64,000 nucleotides of DNA from Candidatus Obscuribacterales bacterium (GCA_020050835.1 JAGVKB010000149.1:1-64000), one strand, 5' to 3'; positions 28,036 through 37,447 are shown, counted from the first letter of the stretch. Numbers and translations are program-made. The notes: a model not told the origin generated them from the sequence alone.

Positions 28036-30117
28036 GTGCCGGCAGCCGAATCGCAACTCTTCGATTTCCTTTCTTCGAGATACCAGGTGATATCGCAGCT
28101 AGGCTCTGGTGGCTGGAGCACTGTTTATAAGGCTCGCCATTTAGCCTTGGGGCAAACCGTAGCCTTGAAGGTCTTGCACCAGCATCTGTCTTTCGACAGC
28201 ACGTTGCTCAAGAGATTCGAGCAAGAGGCGCAGACAGCAAGCGCCCTTGCCCACCCAAATATTGTCTCCATCATCGACTATGGCGCCTCGCCGCAGCCTT
28301 ACATCGTAATGGAGTATGTAGAGGGTCGCCCCCTATCGGAGGAGATCGAAAAGCTGAAACGCCTGCCGGCACAACAAACTATCGAGATCGGACTGGACAT
28401 TTGCGCGGCTCTGGCAGCCGCACACGGGCAGAACATTATCCACCGCGACATCAAGCCGAGCAACGTAGTTTTGACCGAAGTAGCAGGCAAGCAAATTGGT
28501 GTAAAAGTGTTGGACTTCGGACTGTCCAAATTGATAGATTCCGAAGCAGAAGGCTGCAGTGGTATCACTAGAACCGGTGAAGCGTTGGGAAGCCCGCCCT
28601 ATATGAGCCCCGAACAATGGTCCGGCAAAAGAGTCGATGCTCGCTCCGACGTTTATGCCCTGGGCTGCTTGCTGTATGAAACACTAACCGGCATACAACC
28701 GTTTTCAGGACAAAGCGCAGTGGAATGCATGCAAAAGCACCTGACCGAGATGCCAGAAGGAATTGTATCCTTGCGTCCGGAACTGCCGGAGGCAGAAGCG
28801 CTGGATCGGATAGTGTTCAAGACACTTAGCAAGGAGCCGTCCCAACGTTATCAAACCGTAAAGGAGCTGTCAGAAGATCTCGACCAAGCCAAGCAGGGCC
28901 GCAAGCCGCGTCATGCGTCGCCAAGACGCCACTCGCTGCTGGAGTGGCTCAAGTGGCGAAAAAAATTGCTGCTAGGCGTATTAGTTACCAGCATCGTACT
29001 TTGCATAACACTGCTGGCAGTGGCATATTACAAACGCGAAGAGTTGATTGCCAATATCTGGAGCTTCAATTTCAAAGCAGGCCAACAAGCATTGGCTGAA
29101 AAAGACCTTAAGGCAGCCGAGTTCAGGTTCATGACCGCGATCAGGGTACTGGATCTGCTCGGAACAAAAGACAAGCGCCTTTACTGGACATTGAAGCAGT
29201 TGCTGCCAATCCTTACCACAGAGAAAAAGTGGCATGAGCAGTCCGAAACAGATAAGCGAGTAACCGAGCTCGAATGGGGGAGCCAACGCTGCCACCAATT
29301 GCTGGATTCAGCAGCGGAAGCATATAAGAAGGGAAGATACGAAAGCACCTACAGTTTAGCCAGCGAAGCCATCTCCGAAGCAAAGAAGACTTCTCCGGAG
29401 AATCTAGCAATTGCGTTTGGACTAAACGATCTCGGAGTGGCACTGCTGCGACTGAGTCGATACTCTGAGGCGGAGAAAGCTTGTGCGGAATCTCTCAGAA
29501 TCAGGCAAGAATGGCTAGGTAAGAGCGATCCAGAAGTTGCCGACAGCTCCTCGGATCTTGCGGAGTCTTACTTCCACCAAGGTCAATACGCTAAAGCAAA
29601 ATACATGTACCTGGATGTGCTTAGAATTCAAAAGCGAACTCTCAGTGCCGATTCCACAAAGTTAGGCAGCACTTACAATAATCTCGGGTACGTTTTTTAT
29701 AGACTGGGAGACTTCACCAGATCCGAAAAGTGTTATCAAAACTGCATAAAAATTTGGGAAAAGAGCGCTAGCTTTGACGATACGCCGCTTTGCGAGGTGC
29801 TCTGCAATCTAGCAGATCTCTATATGTCCCAACGCAAATACGACTTATCAGAAGCCCAGCTGCGCAAAGGACTGGCCTTAGTCGATAAATGGTACGGGCC
29901 AAATCACCCCTTTGCTGCCGGTCTCAATGCGGGCTTCGCCGATCTGCGCTTCAGGCAGAAAAACTTTGATGAGGCGCTCATGTTCCAGCGAAAGTCACTT
30001 GAGATTCGCACAGCAAAGCTGGGAGCAAACAACCCACTCACACTACAAACGCGTGCTATCTATGAGAAGATGGTGCGCTTCAAGAATACTCAACTCACAA
30101 AGGTCACATCGAAATAG
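28036..30117 (+). CDS. Ser/Thr protein kinase with TM and TPR tail, ribbon lost
   Basis: GTG start with AAGGA 13 nt upstream. It is close to the kinase at 23464 (GSGGWSTVY, Lys45, HRDIKPSN at 136-143, DFG at 160-162, GSPPYMSPEQW) and has the same membrane helix and TPR tail. It lacks the zinc ribbon. The codons just before the GTG read TLVPAAES, matching the TQLVPSAES that follows the ribbon in the first kinase, so the ribbon was probably deleted and the frame may be translated from slightly upstream. The WSFNFKAGQQALAEKD linker after the membrane helix is nearly the same as in the first kinase. It is convergent with the histidine kinase gene 35 nt downstream. Confidence 0.88.
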   Translation: MPAAESQLFDFLSSRYQVISQLGSGGWSTVYKARHLALGQTVALKVLHQHLSFDSTLLKRFEQEAQTASALAHPNIVSIIDYGASPQPYIVMEYVEGRPLSEEIEKLKRLPAQQTIEIGLDICAALAAAHGQNIIHRDIKPSNVVLTEVAGKQIGVKVLDFGLSKLIDSEAEGCSGITRTGEALGSPPYMSPEQWSGKRVDARSDVYALGCLLYETLTGIQPFSGQSAVECMQKHLTEMPEGIVSLRPELPEAEALDRIVFKTLSKEPSQRYQTVKELSEDLDQAKQGRKPRHASPRRHSLLEWLKWRKKLLLGVLVTSIVLCITLLAVAYYKREELIANIWSFNFKAGQQALAEKDLKAAEFRFMTAIRVLDLLGTKDKRLYWTLKQLLPILTTEKKWHEQSETDKRVTELEWGSQRCHQLLDSAAEAYKKGRYESTYSLASEAISEAKKTSPENLAIAFGLNDLGVALLRLSRYSEAEKACAESLRIRQEWLGKSDPEVADSSSDLAESYFHQGQYAKAKYMYLDVLRIQKRTLSADSTKLGSTYNNLGYVFYRLGDFTRSEKCYQNCIKIWEKSASFDDTPLCEVLCNLADLYMSQRKYDLSEAQLRKGLALVDKWYGPNHPFAAGLNAGFADLRFRQKNFDEALMFQRKSLEIRTAKLGANNPLTLQTRAIYEKMVRFKNTQLTKVTSK

Positions 30118-30152
30118 CAATTGACCACTTACAACAGTGACCCGCTTATAAC

Positions 30153-31538
30153 TCACGATCTCTGTCGGCTAGCCGGTACGCGAAACCAGAACGAACTTCC
30201 CTTGCCTTCTTCACTGTCGACGCCGATCGAGCCTCGGTGCTGTTCGACAATCGCTTTGCAGATAGCCAGACCCAATCCTGTCCCGCCCTTCTTCTTTGAA
30301 TCAGCAATCTCAACTTGACGGAAGCGCTCGAAAACAGCTTCACGGTGGCTGGCAGGAATTCCGCGACCGCTATCCGTGACGCGGACTTCTACGAAGTCTG
30401 GCATCTCTTTGACCGATATTGCCACGACTCCGCCCTTGGGAGAATACTTAATTGCATTTCCCAGAAGATTGACTAACACTTGTACCAGTCTGTCGCCGTC
30501 TGCAAAGATCAAGGCATCCGTGCTAGCAGTCTCAATTGATACTTGTTCTCGCTCGGCAACGCGTTCGACTGACTCAACCGCCGTTGCAAGCAATGGAGCC
30601 AAGCTGATGTCGCCTATGCTCATCTGCATCTGACCGGCCTCAAGTTTCTCAATATCAAGCAGGTCATTGACGATCAGCATAAGCCGATTTATGTTGCGCT
30701 CTGCAATCTCAATCTTTCCGACCGCCTTTTCAGGCATCGGACCCAGTGCTCCGACACTCAACAAGGAGAGAACACCACCAATAGAATTGAGTGGTGTACG
30801 CAGCTCGTGACTGACCAGAGCCACAAACTGTTGCTTGAGTAACTCGAGCTCCTTACGTGCCGTGATATCTTGACCGACACAAAACAGCCTCTTCTCGGTG
30901 ATCGACCATTCGATCGACCAAATCATGTAAAGGGACGAACCATCACGACAGCGCATCTGGTTCTCAAAGGATGTTTCACCGCGAACTTCCTTCGAACTCT
31001 GCAAGGACTGTTTGCAGCGCTCAATATCTTTGGTGAGCACCATATCCAAGAATCGCCGTCCCTCCAATTCTTCCGGTGCGAAACCCCAGAGCCTGATCGC
31101 CGCAGGGCTAACCGCGATAAACCGGCCATCGCCATCAAGCGAGCAGATCACATCCATCGCATAGTCGGCAATGGCCTGTTCTTTCTCAATAGCACCAGCC
31201 AGTTCTAGCGACAATGCCGAGACCATTCGATCGAGCGTAGCGATTTCATCATCACAGACAGCAACTGCTGCTCCACCATTACCTCGAGCCAAACCGGCAA
31301 CGGTCTTTCGAAGTCCGGCGAGACGCTCGACAATCTTTCTTTTATAGGCAAAGGCCAGCCCAATTGCACAAGCGATACTCAAGACAACTCCGGAGCGAAT
31401 AACATCCCTGGCTGCCTGCAATTGAGCCGGCTGAGGCTGTTCTTTGAGCATCGTCGAAAGATTGAAGAGAAAGAGCAATTGTGCTACCAGCAAGGCCGCA
31501 ATCGCAATCAATCCAATTTTGTATAGCGAGTACTTCAG
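30153..31538 (-). CDS. PAS-domain sensor histidine kinase
   Basis: Start proposed at a CTG (31538): GGGAG lies exactly 8 nt upstream and the extra nine codons (LKYSLYKIG) add the usual positive residues before the first membrane helix. The first standard start codon is a TTG at 31511, inside that helix. Order: helix 1 ([14 protein letters not shown]), short loop, helix 2 ([17 protein letters not shown]), a HAMP-like stretch, a PAS domain ([19 protein letters not shown] to [10 protein letters not shown]), the dimerisation domain with [10 protein letters not shown], and an ATPase domain with N box NAIKYSP, DSGRGIP and GGTGLGLAI. It is a complete kinase with no fused receiver. Its partner could be the OmpR-type regulator at 21358 or the hybrids downstream; this is inference. 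Confidence 0.9.
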   Translation of the reverse strand: MKYSLYKIGLIAIAALLVAQLLFLFNLSTMLKEQPQPAQLQAARDVIRSGVVLSIACAIGLAFAYKRKIVERLAGLRKTVAGLARGNGGAAVAVCDDEIATLDRMVSALSLELAGAIEKEQAIADYAMDVICSLDGDGRFIAVSPAAIRLWGFAPEELEGRRFLDMVLTKDIERCKQSLQSSKEVRGETSFENQMRCRDGSSLYMIWSIEWSITEKRLFCVGQDITARKELELLKQQFVALVSHELRTPLNSIGGVLSLLSVGALGPMPEKAVGKIEIAERNINRLMLIVNDLLDIEKLEAGQMQMSIGDISLAPLLATAVESVERVAEREQVSIETASTDALIFADGDRLVQVLVNLLGNAIKYSPKGGVVAISVKEMPDFVEVRVTDSGRGIPASHREAVFERFRQVEIADSKKKGGTGLGLAICKAIVEQHRGSIGVDSEEGKGSSFWFRVPASRQRS

Positions 31539-31589
31539 TTGATTGTCTCCCTCAAATCCTTCCGCCTAAAATCGCTTCATCCACTTACG

Positions 31590-32123
31590 CTAATCACTTT
31601 TCTGCCTGCCGGACAGTCCTCGCTCACTACCGGGATTGAGCAGTGGCGCTATTACCAGCCACCAGAAAGGCCAGCCAATGACCGCCACTGGCAAGAAGGT
31701 GAAATAGCCAGGCAATCCCGCATTTATGAGATCGTCAGGACCCTGCCCAACCAAAGCTCCGAAAGTCAGACGGAAATATGCCGACACGGTGCTGCCAGCG
31801 TCAAATCCTTCGAGCACGAAGAGCCAGCCGAAAGATGCCACCACCAATAGTATCCAACTGCCAAGCAGCAAGGCGGTGTGAGGACGCTTTTGCTTCACGC
31901 TGCCTTGCTGTACGACTTTCTCCAGTACAAGCCGCTCGACCAACTCTTTATCAGCCGCAATCAGAGCCGCCGGCGTTAACTGAGTGGCAGCGGCCTTGTC
32001 GATCGCCACTCTGCGCAATCGCGCCAAGTACCACGACCTTACTTTCACATACTCTTTGCTGGCCGGCAGTGTCTTGCCGCTGCTGGCTAAATCTCCACTG
32101 CCAAATTGTTCGTTGCCTGCCAT
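31590..32123 (-). CDS. Two-helix membrane protein of unknown function
   Basis: The ATG at 32123 is preferred over an upstream TTG because GGAG precedes it at short range. The 177-residue product has a charged N-terminal half with a helical stretch (KEYVKVRSWYLARLRR), then two hydrophobic segments (LLLGSWILLVVASFGWLFVL and the YFTFLPVAVIGWPFWWLVIAPLL region), and a short basic tail. No family recognised. It ends upstream of the histidine kinase gene on the same strand and 52 nt before its proposed start, so the two may be co-transcribed. It could be an accessory to that sensor. Confidence 0.65.
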   Translation of the reverse strand: MAGNEQFGSGDLASSGKTLPASKEYVKVRSWYLARLRRVAIDKAAATQLTPAALIAADKELVERLVLEKVVQQGSVKQKRPHTALLLGSWILLVVASFGWLFVLEGFDAGSTVSAYFRLTFGALVGQGPDDLINAGLPGYFTFLPVAVIGWPFWWLVIAPLLNPGSERGLSGRQKSD

Positions 32124-32380
32124 CGGCGCTCCAGAGCTGATCCTCAATCAACTTACCACGCTAACCGATCGACTGAACCTTTGATTCCAATCGATCAGGC
32201 TTGCCGCCCTGACCATTTTTAAAAGGCCAGCGCGGAGAAGCTCTCGTGTGCAGGGATTAACTTCCAGTACTTAAGGGAATAGCGCTCTTAGCGCCTGGCA
32301 CGAAGAACACCGACCAGACTGCGAAGTACGCCATTAGTACTGCGAATTGCTCAATTGTCTAGAGTCCACGCAAATTAATT

Positions 32381-33460
32381 ATGGCAAGAATTCTCGTGGT
32401 CGATGACGATGTTGATCATTTAGGGATCATGTCGTCCTGGCTAGAAAATGAAAAGCATTCCGTCGACGCACTATCAGAAGCTACTCAAGCCCGTGAGCAC
32501 CTGCAGAGGGATGAATACGATCTCTTGATTCTGGACTGGGACATGCCTGACATCAATGGCATAGACCTGCTAAAACAATTTCGAGCTGCCGGCGGCACCA
32601 CGCCTGTACTGATGCTAACCGGGCGCGCGGACATTAACGACAAGGCTGAGGGGTTGGACTCCGGCGCCAACGATTACCTCACCAAACCGTTCCATATGAA
32701 AGAGCTCTCCGCTCGAGTGCGAGCATTATTGAGAACACAGGAGCAAATGTCCCAAAATCCGAAGTTGGCCATGTTAAGCCACGACCTCAAATCTCCCTTG
32801 AGTTCGATTACTTTGAACGTAGAGCTTATTTTGAACACCCATTCCGACTCGCTGCCAGAACAAGTAAAGCGGATTCTCGGGCGGACTCAATCGGATGTAA
32901 ACAGACTCTCCAGGATGGCCAGTACATTGCTTGATGCCGAGAAACTCGAGGCTGGCAAACTCAATCTTTCAACCAGCGAGACCCGCTGCTCCGAACTCAT
33001 TGAATGCGCGCTCGCTGCGGTATGGTCACTGGCAAACCAGAAGGGGATTGAACTCAAAATAGAACAAGATGGCGAAATCATAGTTCTATGCGACAAAGAT
33101 AGAACTATTCAAGTTCTGGTTAACCTGCTCGCCAATGCCATAAAGTTTTCGCCGAAGAAGTCCGCCATTGCAATACGTTTCCTGGTTACGCCAGCCAGGT
33201 TAATCAGGTTTGAGGTTATCGACGAAGGTCCGGGTGTGCCTCCAAATCAGGTCGGCAGCTTGTTCTCTAAGTTTCAGCAACTCGACCAGCCAAGCGAAAT
33301 TCAGAAGCAAGGCAGCGGGCTCGGACTGTATATCTGCAAAAAGCTGATTAACGCCCAGGGCGGAAAGATTGGCTATCTCCCGGCCGAAACCGGAGGCAGC
33401 TGCTTCTGGTTCGAATTCGCCGACAAAAACTTCACTCACGAAAGCCAAACACATACCTAG
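32381..33460 (+). CDS. Receiver-histidine kinase hybrid
   Basis: A 359-residue soluble protein. Residues 1-118 are a receiver (VDDD, phospho-acceptor Asp52 in ILDWDMP, Thr80, Lys102). A histidine kinase module follows with SHDLKSPLSS (His134), N box NAIKFSP, DEGPGVP and GSGLGLYI. There is no membrane segment, so it senses through its receiver or a partner. This receiver-first order is common in multistep phosphorelays. No clear ribosome site precedes the ATG. The receiver is almost the same as that of the next gene (MARIxxxDDDVxHLxIMSSWL and DYLTKPFHMKELSARVRA in both). The two probably arose by duplication and take the same upstream phosphate or phosphatase. Confidence 0.9.
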   Translation: MARILVVDDDVDHLGIMSSWLENEKHSVDALSEATQAREHLQRDEYDLLILDWDMPDINGIDLLKQFRAAGGTTPVLMLTGRADINDKAEGLDSGANDYLTKPFHMKELSARVRALLRTQEQMSQNPKLAMLSHDLKSPLSSITLNVELILNTHSDSLPEQVKRILGRTQSDVNRLSRMASTLLDAEKLEAGKLNLSTSETRCSELIECALAAVWSLANQKGIELKIEQDGEIIVLCDKDRTIQVLVNLLANAIKFSPKKSAIAIRFLVTPARLIRFEVIDEGPGVPPNQVGSLFSKFQQLDQPSEIQKQGSGLGLYICKKLINAQGGKIGYLPAETGGSCFWFEFADKNFTHESQTHT

Positions 33461-33611
33461 CCTCTGGAGAGCCATTATCATCAGTTGATAATATGCAAAC
33501 ATCTCTGGGAATACCGAAAGTGTTGATCCGGAGGCAGCACACTCATCAACCCGCCCCTCCATCCAACGGAAATGTGCGCGCAACTACCACCTGGAGCCCA
33601 GTAGATTCATC

Positions 33612-34895
33612 ATGGCGAGAATAATCCTGATTGATGATGACGTAGAGCATTTGGACATCATGTCTTCCTGGCTCACGCACGAGCAACACACCGTCGATGT
33701 TGCTCCAGGCGGTCCGGAAGGCTGGCAGCTCTTGCAGATAAACAGCTATGACCTCGTCATCCTGGACTGGGATATGCCTGAACTGACCGGCATCGAAGTC
33801 TTGCGGAAATTTCGCCAGATGGACGAAACAACAGCCGTACTGATGCTGACCGGCAGAGCTGAGGTGGATGAAAAGGCGGAAGGGCTGGACTCAGGCGCAA
33901 GCGATTATCTAACCAAGCCATTCCACATGAAGGAGCTTTCCGCTCGAGTGCGCGCCGCCCTCAGAGGCGTCGAGCAAAAAGGTCCCAAACCGCTAGGCAC
34001 AGGCAATAAGGAGTTGCTTGAAAACGCCGGATTGTTCGGAACTTCACTGGCGGCGCGCTATGAGTTTCTCTGTGTGCTGGGCGAGGGTGCGGCCGGAACA
34101 GTCTACAAGGCTAGACATCCCGGGCTCGACAAGCTGGTGGCAATTAAGATACTTCACTATCACGGCATGAAAGAAGAAGTCTATCAGCGCTTCGAACAGG
34201 AAGCGCGCATAGTTAGTCGACTGAGTCATCCTGGATTGGCAACTGTGCATGACTACGGACAAACAGAGCGCAAACGACCGTTCATGGTGATGGATTTTGT
34301 CGACGGTCAGATCCTGGAGGCGGTGCTGCAGGAAAGGGATCATCTGCCAGTACAGGAAGCTCTGAGCACCTTCAGCCAGATCTGCGACGCGATGGCTCAT
34401 GCCCACGAGAAGGGGGTCGTCCATCGCGACTTGAACCCGAGCAATATCATGATCACCCCAACCGCTCAGAGCAACTGCTCCATAAAAGTGCTCGACTTCG
34501 GCTGCGGCAAGCTCAGAGATCTCAATTCAGAACAAGGTTCGGGTCTGACCCAAGAAGGGCGAAGCTTGGGAACACCTTCCTACATGAGCCCGGAGCAAGT
34601 GCGCGGAGAGCCTGTCGACGAGCGTTCTGATATTTACTCGCTGGCATGCGTGCTCTACGAGGCGTTGACCGGCTATGTCCTTCACCAGGGAGACAATGTT
34701 GCTCAAACTATGCTCTTGCATCTGGAGGAGGATGTGCCGCTGCTTGCCGAGATGAATCCTGAGCTCACCTTCCCCGATGAGCTGGAGAGATGCATTGCAA
34801 AAGCGCTGGAGAAGGAGAAGGACAAGCGCTATCGAACCATGCTGGAGCTAAAGTCCGAGCTGGAGCTGATTCAAGCAAAATCACTTGCGATTTAG
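33612..34895 (+). CDS. Receiver-Ser/Thr kinase hybrid
   Basis: A 427-residue soluble protein joining a two-component receiver (1-118; Asp52, Thr80, Lys102) to a eukaryotic-type kinase domain (about 148-420). The kinase has GEGAAGTVY (157-165), Lys179, DFG (295-297) and SPSYMSPEQ-like activation-segment residues (TPSYMSPEQ). Its catalytic loop reads HRDLNPSN (271-278): the Lys that normally follows HRDL is Asn275 (bases 34434-34436), while the catalytic Asp and Asn are kept. Such fusions are rare and would let a histidine kinase control Ser/Thr phosphorylation directly. It has no TPRs or membrane helix. The Lys-to-Asn change may lower activity or make it a pseudokinase. Confidence 0.9.
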   Translation: MARIILIDDDVEHLDIMSSWLTHEQHTVDVAPGGPEGWQLLQINSYDLVILDWDMPELTGIEVLRKFRQMDETTAVLMLTGRAEVDEKAEGLDSGASDYLTKPFHMKELSARVRAALRGVEQKGPKPLGTGNKELLENAGLFGTSLAARYEFLCVLGEGAAGTVYKARHPGLDKLVAIKILHYHGMKEEVYQRFEQEARIVSRLSHPGLATVHDYGQTERKRPFMVMDFVDGQILEAVLQERDHLPVQEALSTFSQICDAMAHAHEKGVVHRDLNPSNIMITPTAQSNCSIKVLDFGCGKLRDLNSEQGSGLTQEGRSLGTPSYMSPEQVRGEPVDERSDIYSLACVLYEALTGYVLHQGDNVAQTMLLHLEEDVPLLAEMNPELTFPDELERCIAKALEKEKDKRYRTMLELKSELELIQAKSLAI

Positions 34896-35299
34896 ACCGA
34901 TCCGGATCGCCAATTCCAGCGTGAACCAACTACTTCAACGTCACATTTCTACTATCTTTTATAGTGTTAACAAAACGAGAAAGAGCTGCGGGAGGGACTC
35001 CGGAGAGATGATCGATCAACAAAGTTGACGCTGGGCTATCCCCATTTTGGCAGGATGGAAATCGTCCAGCATCAACTTCGAAGTGAGCTAACTTCGGCTA
35101 CGCCTGTTGGTGTCGGCGCCGCCAAACAGCGAGGCTCATCCACTAGGATGAAAGTATATAGAACGCCGGGAAGAGCAACGACAGCCGCGCCAGCCAAGCC
35201 AGATCACCGGCCGGCTGAGCGATGGTAGCGCTCCGCAAGCAAGTTGGTGGCAGTCTCACTAAATCACCGGCTCGGACTGCTTCTCCATTTGCGCGCCCA
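34896..35299. other. Intergenic stretch, no gene seen
   Basis: 404 nt between the receiver-kinase hybrid and the hairpin that ends the minus-strand run. It includes TATAGTGTTAACAA but no convincing frame, ribosome site or repeat. Base composition shifts to GC-rich from here on. Confidence 0.6.
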
Positions 35300-35342
35300 C
35301 CCAAGTCGCGCGGGCGGTCTCACGACCGACGCGCGACTTGGG
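35300..35342 (-). terminator. Strong nested hairpin ending the minus-strand run
   Basis: CCCAAGTCGCGCG and CGCGCGACTTGGG pair perfectly over 13 bp, and the loop holds a second perfect stem, CGGTC-TCAC-GACCG. It starts 10 nt after the stop of the gene at 35353. No T run follows. Confidence 0.7.
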
Positions 35343-35352
35343 CAGCGCAACG

Positions 35353-36228
35353 CTACAGAACCGGCTCGAGCACAGCCTCGTCACTGCGGTGAACGTCCGG
35401 ACACTGGCGGCACTTCACCTTCGACTTCCCCATCGCGCGGACGACAGCGCATTCCACCGCAAAAACCCGCGAGCGGTCCTGGGCGCTCACCTGCTTGCAG
35501 CGAGTAGCCAGCGCATGACATTGATCGCCGACATAGACAACCTCGCAATCGTAGGCGAACATCTCCCTGGCATCGCCGCTGAAAACAGTTTTGCACTTTC
35601 GAACTTCGACGATGAGCCCGCCCGCCGCGCTCCTCACACTCACCTCGGCAAAGCGCTCGACGAAGGCCTTGCCCGAGCCATCGATTGTCAAGCCACTGTT
35701 GGAGGCGACTCGGAAGCCACCGGGCCCCTCGATTTTGAGCTCCCCACCTTCGGCAAAGGAGGCGCTACCACCTGCGGCGAACGTCACGCGCACCTTGCCT
35801 TCAAGCTTGACCGCAACCTCCTTGCCGGCGGGCTCAATCTTCTTCTCGCCATCCACTGCCTCGGCGAAGTCGTCGATGGCCGCGACCCCTTTGCCCTCGA
35901 GCTCCAGGACAGTTGCTCCGACAACAACGAGATCGAGCACCGGCGGCGGACCTTCCGCCCACCACTTTCTGGCGGCTTCGCGATCGTCCTCACTGGAAGC
36001 GATCGTCAGGTCAGCCGGAATGTCGGCCGGATCTTCGTCGCAGACAACCTCGTCGGTGGTGTAACTGGCGGTAGTTTCACCCTTGGCTGGCGAGGTCGGT
36101 TTGGAAAAGCTCCGGCTGACCTGGTACGCCAGGTACACACCGAAGCCAATCAAGATCCAGAGCGGGAAGAAACTGATCAGAAAGTCGGCCCAGTCACCGG
36201 ACCTTCCGAGCACCACAGCGTTCATCAT
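35353..36228 (-). CDS. Membrane-anchored beta-repeat protein (291 aa)
   Basis: Start at the first of two ATGs (36228), 6 nt after GGAG; the frame extends further but with no ribosome site. A single membrane helix near the N-terminus (FLISFFPLWILIGFGVYLAY) is followed by a negatively charged linker. The rest is short repeated strands rich in Val, Gly and Ala, such as VRVTFAAGGSASFAEGGEL, then a Cys-containing stretch with alternating V-x-A-x-D/C pattern to the end. The pattern suggests a beta-solenoid. No family name can be given. It is the last gene of the GC-rich minus-strand run. Confidence 0.7.
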   Translation of the reverse strand: MMNAVVLGRSGDWADFLISFFPLWILIGFGVYLAYQVSRSFSKPTSPAKGETTASYTTDEVVCDEDPADIPADLTIASSEDDREAARKWWAEGPPPVLDLVVVGATVLELEGKGVAAIDDFAEAVDGEKKIEPAGKEVAVKLEGKVRVTFAAGGSASFAEGGELKIEGPGGFRVASNSGLTIDGSGKAFVERFAEVSVRSAAGGLIVEVRKCKTVFSGDAREMFAYDCEVVYVGDQCHALATRCKQVSAQDRSRVFAVECAVVRAMGKSKVKCRQCPDVHRSDEAVLEPVL

Positions 36229-36304
36229 AGTATTCTCCGTTGAACGGTATTGCATATGATGCCAGCCGCGACGAGCGGTCGGCATCACCAAATTTCGCTA
36301 GTAA

Positions 36305-36332
36305 CGCCGGCCAGTAGAGCTACTGGCCGGCG
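36305..36332 (-). terminator. Perfect hairpin overlapping a stop codon
   Basis: CGCCGGCCAGTAG and CTACTGGCCGGCG form a 13-bp perfect inverted repeat separated by 2 nt; it contains the stop codon of the BrkB-like gene. No T run follows. Confidence 0.6.
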
Positions 36333-37447
36333 GGAGTTTGCTCATCACCATCCGGCTTGGTCTCCGGCGGATACACCAAGCAGATCACGATGTAGCGGTC
36401 GAGGTATTGGCGATCGCCAAACGCTGCCGAACCGTCCGGCGGCTTGGTCGCCGGTCGATTGTCGGCTGTCATTGCCGGGTTGGGCAAGATCGGCACGGTT
36501 GGGGCTTGCACAGCAGCATCGCTTCCGGCTTGGAGCTGGTCGAACTCTTCGCGCTTCTGCGATGCGTACTGAGCGATTCGGTTCATTTCAGCGGCAATCA
36601 GCAGAACGAAGCTCGTAATCCAGAACCAGAACAGCAGCACGAACACGCCGCCTAATGTGCCGTAGGCGTTCTCGTAGCTGGCGAAATTCTGCAGATAGAC
36701 TCGCAACAGGCTGGTGGCAGCCAGAAAGGCGACCGTGCCGAAAAGCGTGCCCGGTGTGACCCATTTATGCTTCAAGACCGCACCAGGTCCGGCATGAAAC
36801 ATCATGGCGAACGACAGAAGAATCATCACGAACAGGACCAGCCACTTAACGGCACCGATCAGGCTCGCCTCCTGGCTCTTCAGCCCCAGCAGCGCCATAA
36901 TTTGCGGCCAGCCCACAATCGCCACCATCGCCAGGAAGACAATCACCGCCTGCACGACCGTCATGAAGAAAGAAACCAGCCAGACTTTCCAAAATGGCCG
37001 GCTCTCGCGGCTGTCGTTGATGCGGTTCAAGGCGTCAATGATCTCCCGAAAGAGACTTGACGCGCGCCAGAGCGTGAGCACCAGGCTGAGCGGGATCACC
37101 AAGAGCGGTGGCATTGCTTGCAAGCGGGCGATCTGGTCCACGACGATCTTGTAAGCCTCGTTAGGGAAGATCACCTTGAGCGTCGCCTCGAATTGATCGA
37201 CCGTGAGATTGAGAAATCCGGTCGCCTGCGCATTGCCGGACAGATCCGGCAAGAACTGCACAAAGGCCGAGATGATTAGCGCCAGAAAAGGCACGAATGC
37301 CATCATCGCGCAGTAGGCGATCGAATTCGCCTGCTTAAAAATCGCGTGCTCCGTCAGAACGTGGTCCCACGTATTCCAAGCGAGTTCGCGCAGCGTAAGC
37401 CCCTCCATGTTGAGCAGGCGATTGATCAAACAACGAAGTCTCACCAC
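36320..37447 (-). CDS. YihY/BrkB-family inner-membrane protein
   Basis: GTG start with AAGGAG 7 nt upstream. The 375-residue product shows the family features: an N-terminal WNTWDHVLTEHAIFKQANSIAYCAMMAFVPFLALI stretch (the conserved helix where A-x-S-I-A-Y-x-x-x-x-x-x-P occurs), about six membrane helices, and YGTLGGVFVLLFWFWITSFVLLIAAEMN near the end, which is the characteristic closing motif. The family was once called ribonuclease BN, but that role is not accepted; the true function is unknown, with transporter suggested. A Pro/Ala-rich cytoplasmic tail of about 75 residues is longer than usual. Confidence 0.9.
   Translation of the reverse strand: MVRLRCLINRLLNMEGLTLRELAWNTWDHVLTEHAIFKQANSIAYCAMMAFVPFLALIISAFVQFLPDLSGNAQATGFLNLTVDQFEATLKVIFPNEAYKIVVDQIARLQAMPPLLVIPLSLVLTLWRASSLFREIIDALNRINDSRESRPFWKVWLVSFFMTVVQAVIVFLAMVAIVGWPQIMALLGLKSQEASLIGAVKWLVLFVMILLSFAMMFHAGPGAVLKHKWVTPGTLFGTVAFLAATSLLRVYLQNFASYENAYGTLGGVFVLLFWFWITSFVLLIAAEMNRIAQYASQKREEFDQLQAGSDAAVQAPTVPILPNPAMTADNRPATKPPDGSAAFGDRQYLDRYIVICLVYPPETKPDGDEQTPAGQ

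Noticed and set aside
35338-36243. 301-codon plus-strand frame
   Set aside because: It mirrors the beta-repeat gene on the other strand; the GC-rich third positions keep the antisense frame open. The minus-strand frame has a ribosome site and a membrane helix.
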